Shown piece by piece: positions 20,627 through 31,000 of a stretch of 64,000 bases of DNA (positions are counted from its first letter, which is position 1; every line of letters begins with the position of its first letter). The notes beneath the pieces are model-generated. The model did not search any database. It was not told the DNA's origin and worked only from the letters and a program-made list of their open reading frames with translations. The position numbers and the translations under genes are program-made. Location of the stretch: assembly GCA_038501785.1 (NCBI GenBank), contig JBAMJR010000047.1:8521501-8585500 (forward strand), read 5' to 3'. This stretch comes from Myoxocephalus aenaeus (Eukaryota; Chordata; Actinopteri; Perciformes; Cottidae).

Positions 20627-22744
20627 AATTAGAGTGATGGGTAGGTTCCTCCATCTGTTTAGGTCTTCCTTGATTTTACTCAGTAATGGGAGGTAATTAA
20701 GTTTGTACAATTTTTTAAGATCATTGTCTATAATTATTCCTAGATATTTAATATTCTGGAGCCACTTAAATGGGGTGGTTTGTTGGTGTTCGATGTGATC
20801 AAGGTTCGTGAGTGGAATAATTTCACTTTTTTCCAAATTGACCTTATATCCTGAAATAGCACCATAGGTGTTTAGCAGCATCTGTAATTTAGTGAGAGAG
20901 TTAATGCGTCCATTAGATACAGAATTACATCATCTGCCAGGAGATTAATTTTATGATTTATTTCGTCCACTCTAAACGCCTTTATATCTGGATCCCGTCT
21001 AATTGCTTCAGCAAGTGGTTCAATAGCCAGGACAAAGAGTCCTGGAGACAGAGGGCAGCCCTGTCGACTCGATCTACTCAAGGGAAATGCTGTTGAGGTC
21101 TGTCTATTTGTGGTAATTTTGGCTCTGGGTTTATGGTAAAGTGTTTTCACCCAATTGATAAACAAATGGCCAAATCCAAACGTGTCCAAACGTAGCCTAT
21201 CAAAGGCCTTTTCAGCATCTAATGCTACACAAGGTTCAGTTTTAGATTTAGTTAGATGGATAATATTAAAGAGTCTGCACAGGTTATTGGCTGATGAGCG
21301 TTTCAAAATAAAGCCGCTCTGGTCTGGGTTTATTAATTTTGGCAGATGTTGGCCAAGCCTGTTAGCCAGGGCTTTGGAAATCAATTTATAATCTGAATTC
21401 AATAATGAAATGGGTCGAAAAGAGGAACACCTTAATGGATCCCTATTTTTTTTGTGAATCACGGTGATTATGGCAGTGGAGAATGATTCAGGAATGGTTT
21501 GAGTTTTAGATGCCAAATTAATCACATCCATTATAAGGGGGGTTAGTAAGTCCTTAAATTCTTTGTAGAATTCAGGGGGGAAGCCATCCTCTCCCGGCGA
21601 TTTATTGGGTTGTAGAGAGCATAAGGCCTTTTCGATTTCTTTCGGAGTGAAGGGCAAATCAAGGTTCTTTTGGTCTTCATGGTCGAGTTTTGGCAATTCA
21701 ATAGTAGACAGAAAGTCATCAATCTTAGATAGATCCTCTGGTGATGTATATAGATTTGTATAAAACTGTTTGAATGAGTCGTTAATTTCTGTTGGGTTGT
21801 GTGAGATTTCACCAGTTTCAGTTTGAATTGCAGTAATTGTCCTTGAGCTTTCCTCTGTTCTCAATTGCCAGGACAAGATTTTGTGAGCTTTCTCTCACAA
21901 TTCATAATATTTTTGTTTGGTTCTTAAAATGATTTTTTTTCAACCTTATAGGTATGTAAAGTATTGTATTTTAGTTTTTTGTTGATCAACCGTTGGTAAA
22001 GTTCTTTAGACCCAGATTGTTGAAACTCTTTTTCCAATTTCAGAATATCTGATTCTAGCTCATTTATCTCTGCCATATATTTCTTTTTGATACCCTTTGT
22101 ATAAGATATTATTTGTCCTCTTAGATAAGCTTTCAGCGTGTCCCATAGTATGAACCTATTGGGGGAGGAGGGGCAGTTTGTCTCACAAAACAATTTGATC
22201 TGGTCCCTAATAAACTGGCAAAAGTCTGGTCTATGAAGGAGAGTAGGGTTCAGACGCCATCTATATTGGTTTGCTGGTTTTTCTGGCATCAAAATAGATA
22301 GGGTCAAAGGTGAATGATCAGACAACATCCTAGATAAATATTCAGATTCTAGTGTTCTATGAATTAGCGGTGTTGACAATAAGAAAAGGTTGATGAGAGT
22401 TGTGTGGGCAGGAGTAAAAGGAATAGTCTCTAGTTTGAGGGTGCATCTGTCGCCACACATCAGTCAGGTTTAGATCTTTCATAAATTATAAGGTTTTGTT
22501 GTCTCCCTGATACTTTCATAAAAATAAAAATACCCCCCCTGGCTTTAGAGTTAAATGAGGACGAAAACACGTGTCCTACCCATTCTCTTCTCAGCTTGTT
22601 ATGCTCCTGTGTGGTAAGATGGGTCTCTTGTAAAAAAGTGATATCCGTTTGCAGTTTTTTAAGGTGTGTCAAAACTCTCTTCCTCTTAACTGGTCCATTT
22701 AGCCCATTCACATTAAAGCTAACAAACTTAACTACCCTATTCAT
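20627..22744 (-). pseudogene. L1-clade LINE ORF2 (endonuclease and reverse transcriptase), broken
   Basis: Minus strand. 22744-22460 encodes the endonuclease start (VSFNVNGLNGPVKRKR, then FLQETHL with the catalytic Glu). 22460-21924 gives the endonuclease end (MLSDHSPLTL) and a spacer helix. 21876-20872 gives the reverse transcriptase: NKSPGEDGFPPEFYKEF, FRPISLLN, DAEKAFDRL, QGCPLSPGLFVLAIEPLA and the catalytic LADDVILYL. About a dozen residues are missing after DAEKAFDRL. 20881-20640 continues (YKVNLEKSEIIPLTN) until the hAT insertion. At least three frame breaks make it inactive. The RT is the most complete coding piece of this LINE. Confidence 0.9.
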
Positions 22745-23339
22745 TAATACTAATACATCAGAGTGTCATAGCCTCCTTGTAAATGCGCTGTGCAAGAGCC
22801 AGTGTATCTCCTGTGATGAAAAAAAAGAGGATAAACCAAAGCACCAACATTAAACAAGAAAACAAACCCCTTAACCCCTCTTCCCCCCAAGTGCCTAATC
22901 CTGAACAGTTGACACCATCTTCCCTATCAAACTGGGTTGTGCACTTTGCACTTGTCAACCATGACATGTCTGGCATGGTTCAGAAACAAATAAACCAGCC
23001 CAAGGCTCTGTCTAAAAAATATTTTTACAATATGTATAGTATCCATTTTAGGTGTAACTAGAAATTATAACAAACTGAAAACACCCTTTTCTGAAATTGT
23101 AAGAATGCAAACAGGGTGGGTTAACATGAAACCAGTCCATCAGCAGTCAACTTAAACTTGAATTGCTGCCATCACTTACTTTATATCTCAACACATGCTC
23201 TGTTTTACTGTTGTTTCTATCTTTCATGCTTTTTTTTTTTTACCCTGTATTATTTTATTGTAAGGCGACCTTGGGTGCCTTGAAAGGCGCCTCCAAATAA
23301 AATGTATTATTATTAACACCTTTGGCATAACAATAGTGA
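22745..23339 (-). other. Spacer between LINE ORF1 and ORF2, with inserted retroposon tail
   Basis: It holds little recognisable coding sequence. At about 23230-23320, in plus orientation, a T-run is followed by GCGACCTTGGGTGCCTTGAA and AATAAAATGTATTATTATTA, a familiar fish LINE/SINE 3' tail with ATT repeats. Confidence 0.5.
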
Positions 23340-24319
23340 TGGCAGTGTTAATGATAGACAGCTCCAGAGCTGCCGCTGCGTGTCTGGGTTCATCCACCTG
23401 TTGGTTCCGTCCGCCTGGTCCGTCATGTTCGCTCCGGGGAGTCGTGCAGGAATGCCGCCGCTTCTTTTGGGGTTTTGAAGAATTTCCTTCCTCCATCGGG
23501 AAGCGTGACCCTCAATGTTGCAGGATGAACAGGGCAAACGGGACGTCCTTGGATCAAAGCTCCCTCTTAACTTGGTCGAACTCCTTTCTGCGTTTCATCA
23601 AGCTGGCACTCAGATCAGGAAAGAACAATACAGGCTTGTCCTCGTACATGACGGGACCGTTGTTCTTCCTAGACCTCTGTGTGGCGATGTGCAGGATTTT
23701 GTCCCGGTCTTGGGATTTAAGCAGGCGTATCAACACATGTCTCGGTCTCTGGTCTGCAGGTGGACGGTGCATAAAAGCTTGGTGCGCTCGCTCTATGATC
23801 AGCGGCTCAGTGAAATGCTCTCGTCCGAGAGTGGCTGGGATCCAATTAGCAAGAAAGTTCACAAGGTCGTTTCCCTCGCAGTTTTCCTTCAGGTTAACAC
23901 ACGTATATTGTTGCGTCGGCTGTAGTTTTCCAGCTGGTCGACTTTCTCCAATAAAAAGTAATTTTCTTTAGTTAGTTTTTGGACGCGAGAATCTAGGCCC
24001 ACCAGCTGATCCTCGCTGCGCTAATGCGGCTTTCCGCCTCGGTTGTGCGGGTGTTCACTGTATCCAGCATTGCTTTTAGTCCAGAGATAGATTGATTCAT
24101 TTCCGCTGTTTTAGCGTCGAGTTTACTGGAGAGAGCTTGATTACCGTTTCGTATCTCTTGAAGAATGAGGGAGTCTTTTACACCGTCCAGGTGCTCTTGT
24201 GCCGCCGCCGCCATTACATGAACTTCTTCGTCGCTGTTCTCGAGAGTTGTTTTATCAATAAATGTCGAGTTTTGCTCGCCAGCTGAGTTCAGTTGCTTGT
24301 TTCTGGTTCTTCGGACCAT
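23340..24319 (-). pseudogene. L1-clade LINE ORF1 protein, broken
   Basis: ATG at 24317-24319 begins MVRRTRNKQLNSAGEQNSTF. A coiled-coil-like region (SKLDAKTAEMNQSISGLKAM) follows in the same frame to 23993. A second frame at 23862-23554 has the RNA-binding domain typical of L1 ORF1p (RPRHVLIRLLKSQDRDKILH, then FFPDLSASLMKRR). A third piece reaches about 23340. L1 ORF1 proteins coat the element RNA. Frame changes near 23990 and 23550 make this one inactive. Confidence 0.75.
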
Positions 24320-24343
24320 AATAAAGCTATCCGACCAGGTTCG

Positions 24344-24627
24344 TGTCGAAAGGAGTCAGCTGAGGTGGTTCGGGCATCTAGTCAGGATGCCTCCTGGACG
24401 CCTCCCATTAGAGGTTTTCCAGGCACGTCCAACTGGTAGGAGACCCCGGGGAAGACCGAGGACACGCTGGAGGGATTATATCTCCCGGCTGGCCTTGGAA
24501 CGCCTCGGGATCCCCCAGGATGAGCTGGAAAGTGTTGCGGGTGAGAGGGAAGCCTGGGTCGGCCTGCTGAACCTGCTGCCACCGCGACCCGACCCCGGAT
24601 AAGCGGTCGAAAATGGATGGATGGATG
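24344..24627 (+). mobile_element. 5'-truncated LINE 3' end with 11 bp target duplication
   Basis: An open frame from about 24310 to 24602 contains QLRWFGHLVRMPPGRLPLEV and RPRGRPRTRWRDYISRLALE, a familiar C-terminal segment of a fish LINE ending before a GGATGGATGGATGG tail. The flanks 24333-24343 and 24628-24638 both read GACCAGGTTCG, an 11 bp target duplication. The clade (I/Nimb-like or RTE-like) is not decided from memory. It sits in the 5' leader of the L1-clade element. Confidence 0.85.
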
Positions 24628-24659
24628 GACCAGGTTCGGACTAAGTCTGGGTGTTTTAA

Positions 24660-25697
24660 AAATAATTTAAAATGGACTTGTTTGAAGAGCCTGTGGGTCT
24701 GCATCAAGTGACCCAGTTAAAAACTCTTGAGGAGAAGTTGTCATTTTATTTCCCCTCAACCTCCACTGAATGCCTTGACTGGGTTAGAGACACATAGCTC
24801 GGCAACAGCTTTGGGAAACATGACTTTGCACGAGCAGGAGGAGCTAACTGAACTGAGACAGGACCGTGGTTTAAAGCTGAGCTTTGCCAATCTACCTTTG
24901 GACAGTTTTTGGTTGACTGTTGCCAAGGAGTTCCCCATTCCCTGCCGGTTAATTGTGTGTGTGTGTGTGTGTGTCTCCTGATTGTGATTCCCTGCACCTG
25001 CCACCAGCCACTCCCATGTGTGGCCCCTGATTGTGATTCCCTGCACCTGTGTTTCCCCTCTCCTATATATACTCCCCCGCTTTCCCTTGTCCCCTGTCAG
25101 ACTGTCTTTGTTTCCTGTGTGTTCATGGTGTACGCCACCTCTGTGAGCTTTTGGATCTTGCCAGTTCCTAGTTTTGTTTTGAGTTTTTGACTAGTAAAGT
25201 ACATTTTGGATTTTTTCCCCTCAAACCTGCCTCCAGTCTCCTTCCTCTGAGTCTCTGCGCACCACACCGGGTCTTGACAATTCTGGCAAACATATGTGTG
25301 AGATGAGCTTTTCAAGCATGGCTGCTATAAAAACTAAAAACAGAGAGAGACTCGGAGCAGTTGAAGAAGAGCTTTGTGTGTGTGCCTAGCTCCTGCAGGA
25401 CATCAGCTCTGTGTTCATCCAAACAGGCCCATGTGACGTTTTGTAACTTTTTGGGTTATTGGTGTGCCGCAGGAGTTTTTTTTATTGTAAAAAATGTGCC
25501 GGTTAAAAAAAGGTTGAATCACACTGTTGTAGAGGGTTGTAGAATAGGTGTCAAAGTAGGGCGATGAGATTTAAAATATAACTGATTGAACTGACCTAAA
25601 TAGCCAAGTTTATTTTATTTTTTTAGAGTTTGCTTGCAGGTTGGTCAGTTTTTTGCCTCTGGACCTCTGGATTCCTCACATCCTGGCTACGGCCCTG
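24660..25697 (+). pseudogene. hAT transposase C-terminal part with 3' end, interrupted by a solo LTR
   Basis: Plus-strand pieces: EEKLSFYFPSTSTECLDWVR, then EELTELRQDRGLKLSFANLP in a second frame. After the LTR insertion comes MSFSSMAAIKTKNRERLGAV. Together they match the end of SCAND3/ZBED5-like hAT transposases, including the dimerisation region. The right end GGCTACGGCCCTG at 25685-25697 resembles a hAT terminus (CAGGGCCGTAGCC reversed). The matching left terminus was not seen. It may belong with the fragment at 16215-16505, the two being separated by later insertions. Confidence 0.65.
24943..25279 (+). mobile_element. Solo LTR (gypsy-like), about 337 bp
   Basis: Starts TGCCGG and ends GTCTTGACA. 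The right flank ATTCT and left flank ATTCC differ in one base, so the 5 bp target duplication is nearly conserved. It contains TATATATACTCCC, AGTAAAG and the CCTGCCTCCAGTCTCC part typical of Ty3/gypsy LTRs in fish. A (GT)n run sits at 24954-24975. It interrupts a hAT transposase frame that resumes after it. Confidence 0.75.
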
Positions 25698-25699
25698 AT

Positions 25700-26014
25700 G
25701 AGCGCGACGTTCCTCTCTCTCGCTCTCTAGGACCCTGTAGCACCTGCTGATCCCTGGGAGCCTTGACGTCAGCGATGTAAACGGTGGAGCTCTCCGGTGC
25801 GCGGCAGCAGTGGTGCCCACAGGCAGCGTCCGTCCACAGGGCAACGCAGGCGACTGCGGCGGCACCAGCTCCGTCACTCGGCTCAGACTCCCCAACCCCC
25901 GCCGACTTTCGCAAACATCCACGCACCGCCTGGAAAGGAATACAAACACATCGGCATCCTCCCGGGATCTCAACCGGTCCCCCCCTCCCCTCTTTGCCTC
26001 TCTCCAGCCGCGCC
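25700..26014 (+). promoter_or_regulatory. GC-rich TMEM47 5' region and probable 5' UTR
   Basis: GC- and CpG-rich sequence from about 25780 past the start codon (to roughly 26320), in contrast to the AT-rich surroundings, as expected for a CpG-island promoter. No TATA box is obvious near the gene. An in-frame ATG at 25784 would add 77 residues before the accepted start, but the added residues do not look like the family. Confidence 0.5.
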
Positions 26015-26243
26015 ATGTCATCCGCTGTCCCCGAGACGGACGAGTCTGCGCGCGGCTCCCCGCTGACGCCGCTGAAGCTGGTCGGGCTGGTGTGCGTCTT
26101 CCTGGCGCTCTGCCTGGACGTGGGAGCCGTGATGAGTCCGGCGTGGGTGACCGCCGACGACCAGTACTACCTGTCCCTGTGGGAGTCCTGCTGGAAGCCG
26201 GCGAGCACCGAGAACTGGCAGTGCAGCAGCACGCTGGGTTCAG
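26015..26243 (+). CDS. tmem47: tmem47 coding exon 1
   Basis: Residues 1-76 plus one base. It carries the first membrane segment and most of the first extracellular loop with the W-C-C motif. The donor is CAG followed by GTAAAAC. The N-terminal 16 residues are acidic and Ser-rich and are the least conserved part. Confidence 0.96.
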
Positions 26244-26719
26244 GTAAAACATAAAACAAGTAACTCTGTTTCATAACAGGCACTTCATCTGTCCCGCGCG
26301 CACCGGACAGCAGAGGGTGGTTACATGTGTCCTGTGGCTTTTTATATATGAGCCTCTAGAGTTAGATGGTTGGTGGTGATGATGATGGAGGGATGCTTCC
26401 TCCAGCCTAGAAGTGCTTTAAACCAGCCCCAAAACAAGAATCTGCCTCCTCAAGCCTCATAACAAAGCCTCATTCTGACCTGTGACTCCACATGGGGGTC
26501 CACTTTCATTCTTGTGGAGGTGAAATGGAGGAATGTTGCCAGGCTGGAGTGCGCTCAAATTATATATATTTTTTAAATGTACTTCTGCCGTAAACTGTGA
26601 AGGAAAAATAGATCATGAATAATACCAAACAATACCTGCAACACAGGCTTCTATTACCAATGACATATTGTCACGTTCCAGCTCTCCTCTGATCCACAAA
26701 AAGCTGCAGACGTGACATT

Positions 26720-26794
<75 letters not shown>

Positions 26795-27978
26795 GTCGTG
26801 TGGTAAATACTAACCCTGGTGCCACTCTTTCATGGAGGTTTGTGAGGAGAAACAGAGGTGAACTACTCCCACTTTATTTCTGAATCCGTGAAGAGCTGAA
26901 ACGATTGTGACAGAAACACTTTAGATCATCCACTGACCATTCAAGTCATTTATTTGTATTAAATGTGAAGTGCTTCCACCTTAAATGTTTTAAATATCTT
27001 TTGTGTTTTAGTCTGTGGGTCAAGTCATTTTAATAACTTGGACTGGGAAATATTTGGCATTTTATGTTTAATCTAAAAAAGCATGAAAAAGTTAGTCGCA
27101 TGTTAAAAGAAAAAAAGCATCTCACTGTTCAAATAGTATAGGATGGGGATGATGTTCTCCCCTTTTGTGAGACTAAACCATGTGGATCTATTCTAGGGGA
27201 ATACAAGTCAAATGAATGCCGCTCAGGAGCTCTAACGTGCAGAATCGGTTAGAGCTAACAATGATCTCATCTAGATTACAGAGCAGCCCCCGCCTCCGTG
27301 GTAAAGAACTCTCCTGGGTGTTGCCTCTTACCTGCGCCTAATTCATTCTTTTGTCAAAGCAGGAGGAAATAAAGAAAATAGTCAAGGTGCTGGCTCGATA
27401 CAGAGCTCATCCTGTCTCGCTCCATTTTTTTATGATGCTCCCCTCTTCTTTTGTTGTCGAGAGAAACAGCCTTGTGGTTGAGAGGAGAGGACAGGTCTTG
27501 CAGTTTTGGCCAGGGGAGGAGAGGTTGATCTCGGATGTTGGATTGGTTTCCAGGGAAACCAGAGTTCACAGACGTTACTTTAAATGAGGTGGAAGTGGCT
27601 TTCTTTACTACCACTGTGGCCCGACTGGTGCTAATTACACCTGGGGGCATTCAAAAGGAATCAGTTAAAAGGGTTTTAAAACTGTCAGACACTGTGGCAG
27701 ACACCATCTATATATCTGTCTATCTGTCTGTCATCCACCACCCACCCATCCATCCACCACCCAACCATCTATCTATCCACCACCCATCCGTCCGTCCACC
27801 CATCACTCGGTCTTTAAGTCTCTGCTGTCTGTGTGGGATGGGATCACGATTGTGTGTTTGGCTACCGCGTTGAGCTGACCTATTTCTGGACAGTCTCCTC
27901 TGAAGCCCAGCTGAATATTTTATGTCACACTCTGATTTCTCTGTTGTTGCATCTCCACACCGCCTCTCTTAGGACCTG

Positions 27979-28012
<34 letters not shown>

Positions 28013-31000
28013 GACACACTTTGTGACCAGAACTTTCAGCAGCTACACTCTTTCTTTCTGTCCTCAATACAGTACATATACATCCAGACTCCAGACCAGA
28101 ACTCTAATTAGAGGTTTTGGCGTGACAGGTTTGTGTCGGCAGTGTGTGTGTGTGTGTGTGCACTCCTTCAAATGATATATAACCCTGCTTGTGCTGGCTC
28201 CCTTGGCTCGTTCCAGCACCCGAAACAGGCCAAAACAGCAGTTTCTGTTAATTAATCTCATCCTTTTCAATTCATCGCCACAATTCGTGGATGCCAAACT
28301 GTTAGCTCACAAGGTAATGCCTTTGCTAGCTGACCCTTAGCAAACTTGTGAGTTTGATCAATAGCTTTTTTTTTTTTTAAGTGAACAAAAGGGACAACAA
28401 TGGTGAACAACATGTCAGGGTTGGTGGGGTTAAACAGAACGGTCGAGAAAATATGGAGGCCTACTGGTGTTAGACCAGCCGGCTACCGAGTTAGCGGTTA
28501 GCTCGCCAGCTACAATGGTTCATCCAACTATTCCACTAGCCTGTTGCCTTTTTGGAAAGTATTTGTAGAGTGTAATTTTTAAAATTAAAATAGTTTACCG
28601 AAGTGGCCAAATGCTATGTCAGTCTCCAGCAGGAGAACCGTGTCAGTCTTTGACCACTGGTATATTAGTTAAGATTGTCAGTGTGCAGTCGGAATAAGAT
28701 ATGCTAATATAAAAGATACAATAATTCAAATGTTCTTTTCTGGTTGCCTTTTAAAGTTTAGAGATATTATTTGTGTTTTAATTTTAAAATATAGTTGGAT
28801 GGTTAGTTTTCTTAGTAAGAAGAGAAATAGCAGACTTTCTAAAGCTACAATGTTATATTTTATACTTTTTGGATGCATAAATTGGTGCAACTCATGGACC
28901 AAATTGCACCATTTAAAAGAACAATTGTGAGGGCATGTCCCTGGACCCACCTCAGTAGTGTAACATGGTGCTTCTGGCGCCTGGTACCGCACAACCAGTA
29001 AGTCAGAAAAAAGATTTACATTTCAAACATGAAAAGCTATTACTTGGCTGCTATTAGCTTCTGTATACAATAGACAGTTGACCGGTTTGCCTACTTTAGT
29101 TCTTTAAATATGCTATGAAGTTTTTAGAGAAATACATGAACGTTTTCTTTTTCATTATTATTCTGACACCAGGAAAATCAACACTATTAGCTTCATACAA
29201 AAGCCTCACTGGCGGCAACAAGCAAAATGCGGTAATGAATGCAGAGACGTCTTTAGTTCACAATATGCACAGCATAGCATCTAATTAATTGGACCGAGAT
29301 GGAAAAAACAAAGGCATGAAGGAAGGATCCCACTTTGCAGAATATAACAGAACTTTTTTGTTAAGACAAATGAGTTTTCTCGATAAATGTTACAATTATA
29401 ATAGGTTTTGGAAATTTTGAAATTGACATTCACTAATACCTTGATGGAAGTTTAATAGTTGGTCTCATGTTGGAAAAAGAGGCGCTATATGTTAGTCACG
29501 ACAGCAATCTTACAGGTCAGACATCGTAACATGGTGCATTTAATGCTTCATTACAGATTTGACAGGGAAGAGGAGGGAGACATGCAAATCCTACGCTCGC
29601 GTCACACGGGAGGCATGAACTTGTGAGCGTCGGCCATGTTAACTTAAATCTGATTACATTGAACCGACAGGCTGACGTGAGGCTGCTCTTCAGACTCGTC
29701 CGTATCGTTAGGAACCAAGTCTCATATTTGGAGCTTTCGCAAAAATCTGAGGCAAAAACCTGAGGCAACATCATCACCAATACGTTTCTGTTTAAAATCA
29801 AGGTTTGAGAACGGAATCATGACTGTTCACGTACACTTTACATGCGGGTGCCGGTGTAAACGGGAAGTAGATCGGTTGCTTATTACAGTTATTTTAGTTA
29901 ATGTAAAAAAAGAAGAAGATTGTGCTTGATACTTAAGATCGTCCTCTATAATCTTCTTCTATATACTCAAACAGACACATTTCGTGGAAAGAAAAGATCT
30001 ACATTTCCCGTCCACACTACGAATCAACCCCGGTAGCGTTTCCAACCCCCTCCGTTTTTGGGTGGGGTTGAAACTCCGAAGTAGCGTCGACGCTTCAAAA
30101 TAAATGCGTTTTAAAATAGAAACGTAGTGGAGTGGATGTGTGTTTGCATGGCTAATTTTTACTTTAAATGAAGGCTCTCTTTCTGTCATCTGGGCTGAAG
30201 TGCATCTTTTTTTTCCTTTGAGAGTAAAACTCAGAGGCTCTATCTCTGAAGAAGTGCTCTTGCAAACAATTTAATCATAAACACACTGGTTGTATATGAA
30301 TGGACATGACTCTGCAAGAAAGTCACACCCTCAAAGAGAGGAAATGCCCCCAACAGCTTTTTTCTTTTTTTTTGCCATAATTGAAAAGGTTTAGATGCAC
30401 TCACTGGATATAGATTTATATTATATTTGTCGCCGAAATATGCCAATATTAGCTGACATGAAAGAAGTATTAAAACTTGAGACAAATTCCTGAAGACTCC
30501 ATTTTTCCTGGTAGACTGTTTTTCCTGGCTGACTTGTTTTGCTTCCGGTCGTTTGTAGAAGTAGAGGCCGCGTCTACTTCTTCTTACTTAGTTTTACTGG
30601 TAGATTACAGCCTTTAAAGCGGAGCCGACACCACCAACTTCTGACCAAACTACCAGTTGATGGTAATTAAGTTCACTTAAAAATTTGCTTGGCAAGTGAA
30701 CAGAAACGTTAAGTGTTAGTCACTGAGCAAGCTTTCGACAACTTCTAAGACCCGTCACCGATGCAGCGTGTGAGATCAGAAGCTAACCCGCTGTAACCAC
30801 AATGACAAAAGGGCCATCACTTTAACAAATGGATGAAGCAATGTTACATATTTCATTGGAGTTTTTGATATTGATGGCAGGAGCCTGCAGAGACTTCAAT
30901 CGTCGCCACCCAGAGATCAAGTCAGCTGCTCTGTGTTCCCCTTGTGTTGAATTCCCTCATATTTGGGACACTGCTCCAGATGAGAAATCTTACAGTGGAC

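Noticed and set aside
23336..23971. 211-codon plus-strand frame
   Set aside because: Shadow of the LINE ORF1 coding sequence on the other strand.
25784..26014. In-frame upstream ATG that would extend TMEM47 by 77 residues
   Set aside because: The added sequence is unlike the family, and the ATG at 26015 gives the expected length and N-terminus.
25623..26252. 209-codon minus-strand frame over tmem47 exon 1
   Set aside because: Antisense shadow of a GC-rich coding exon.
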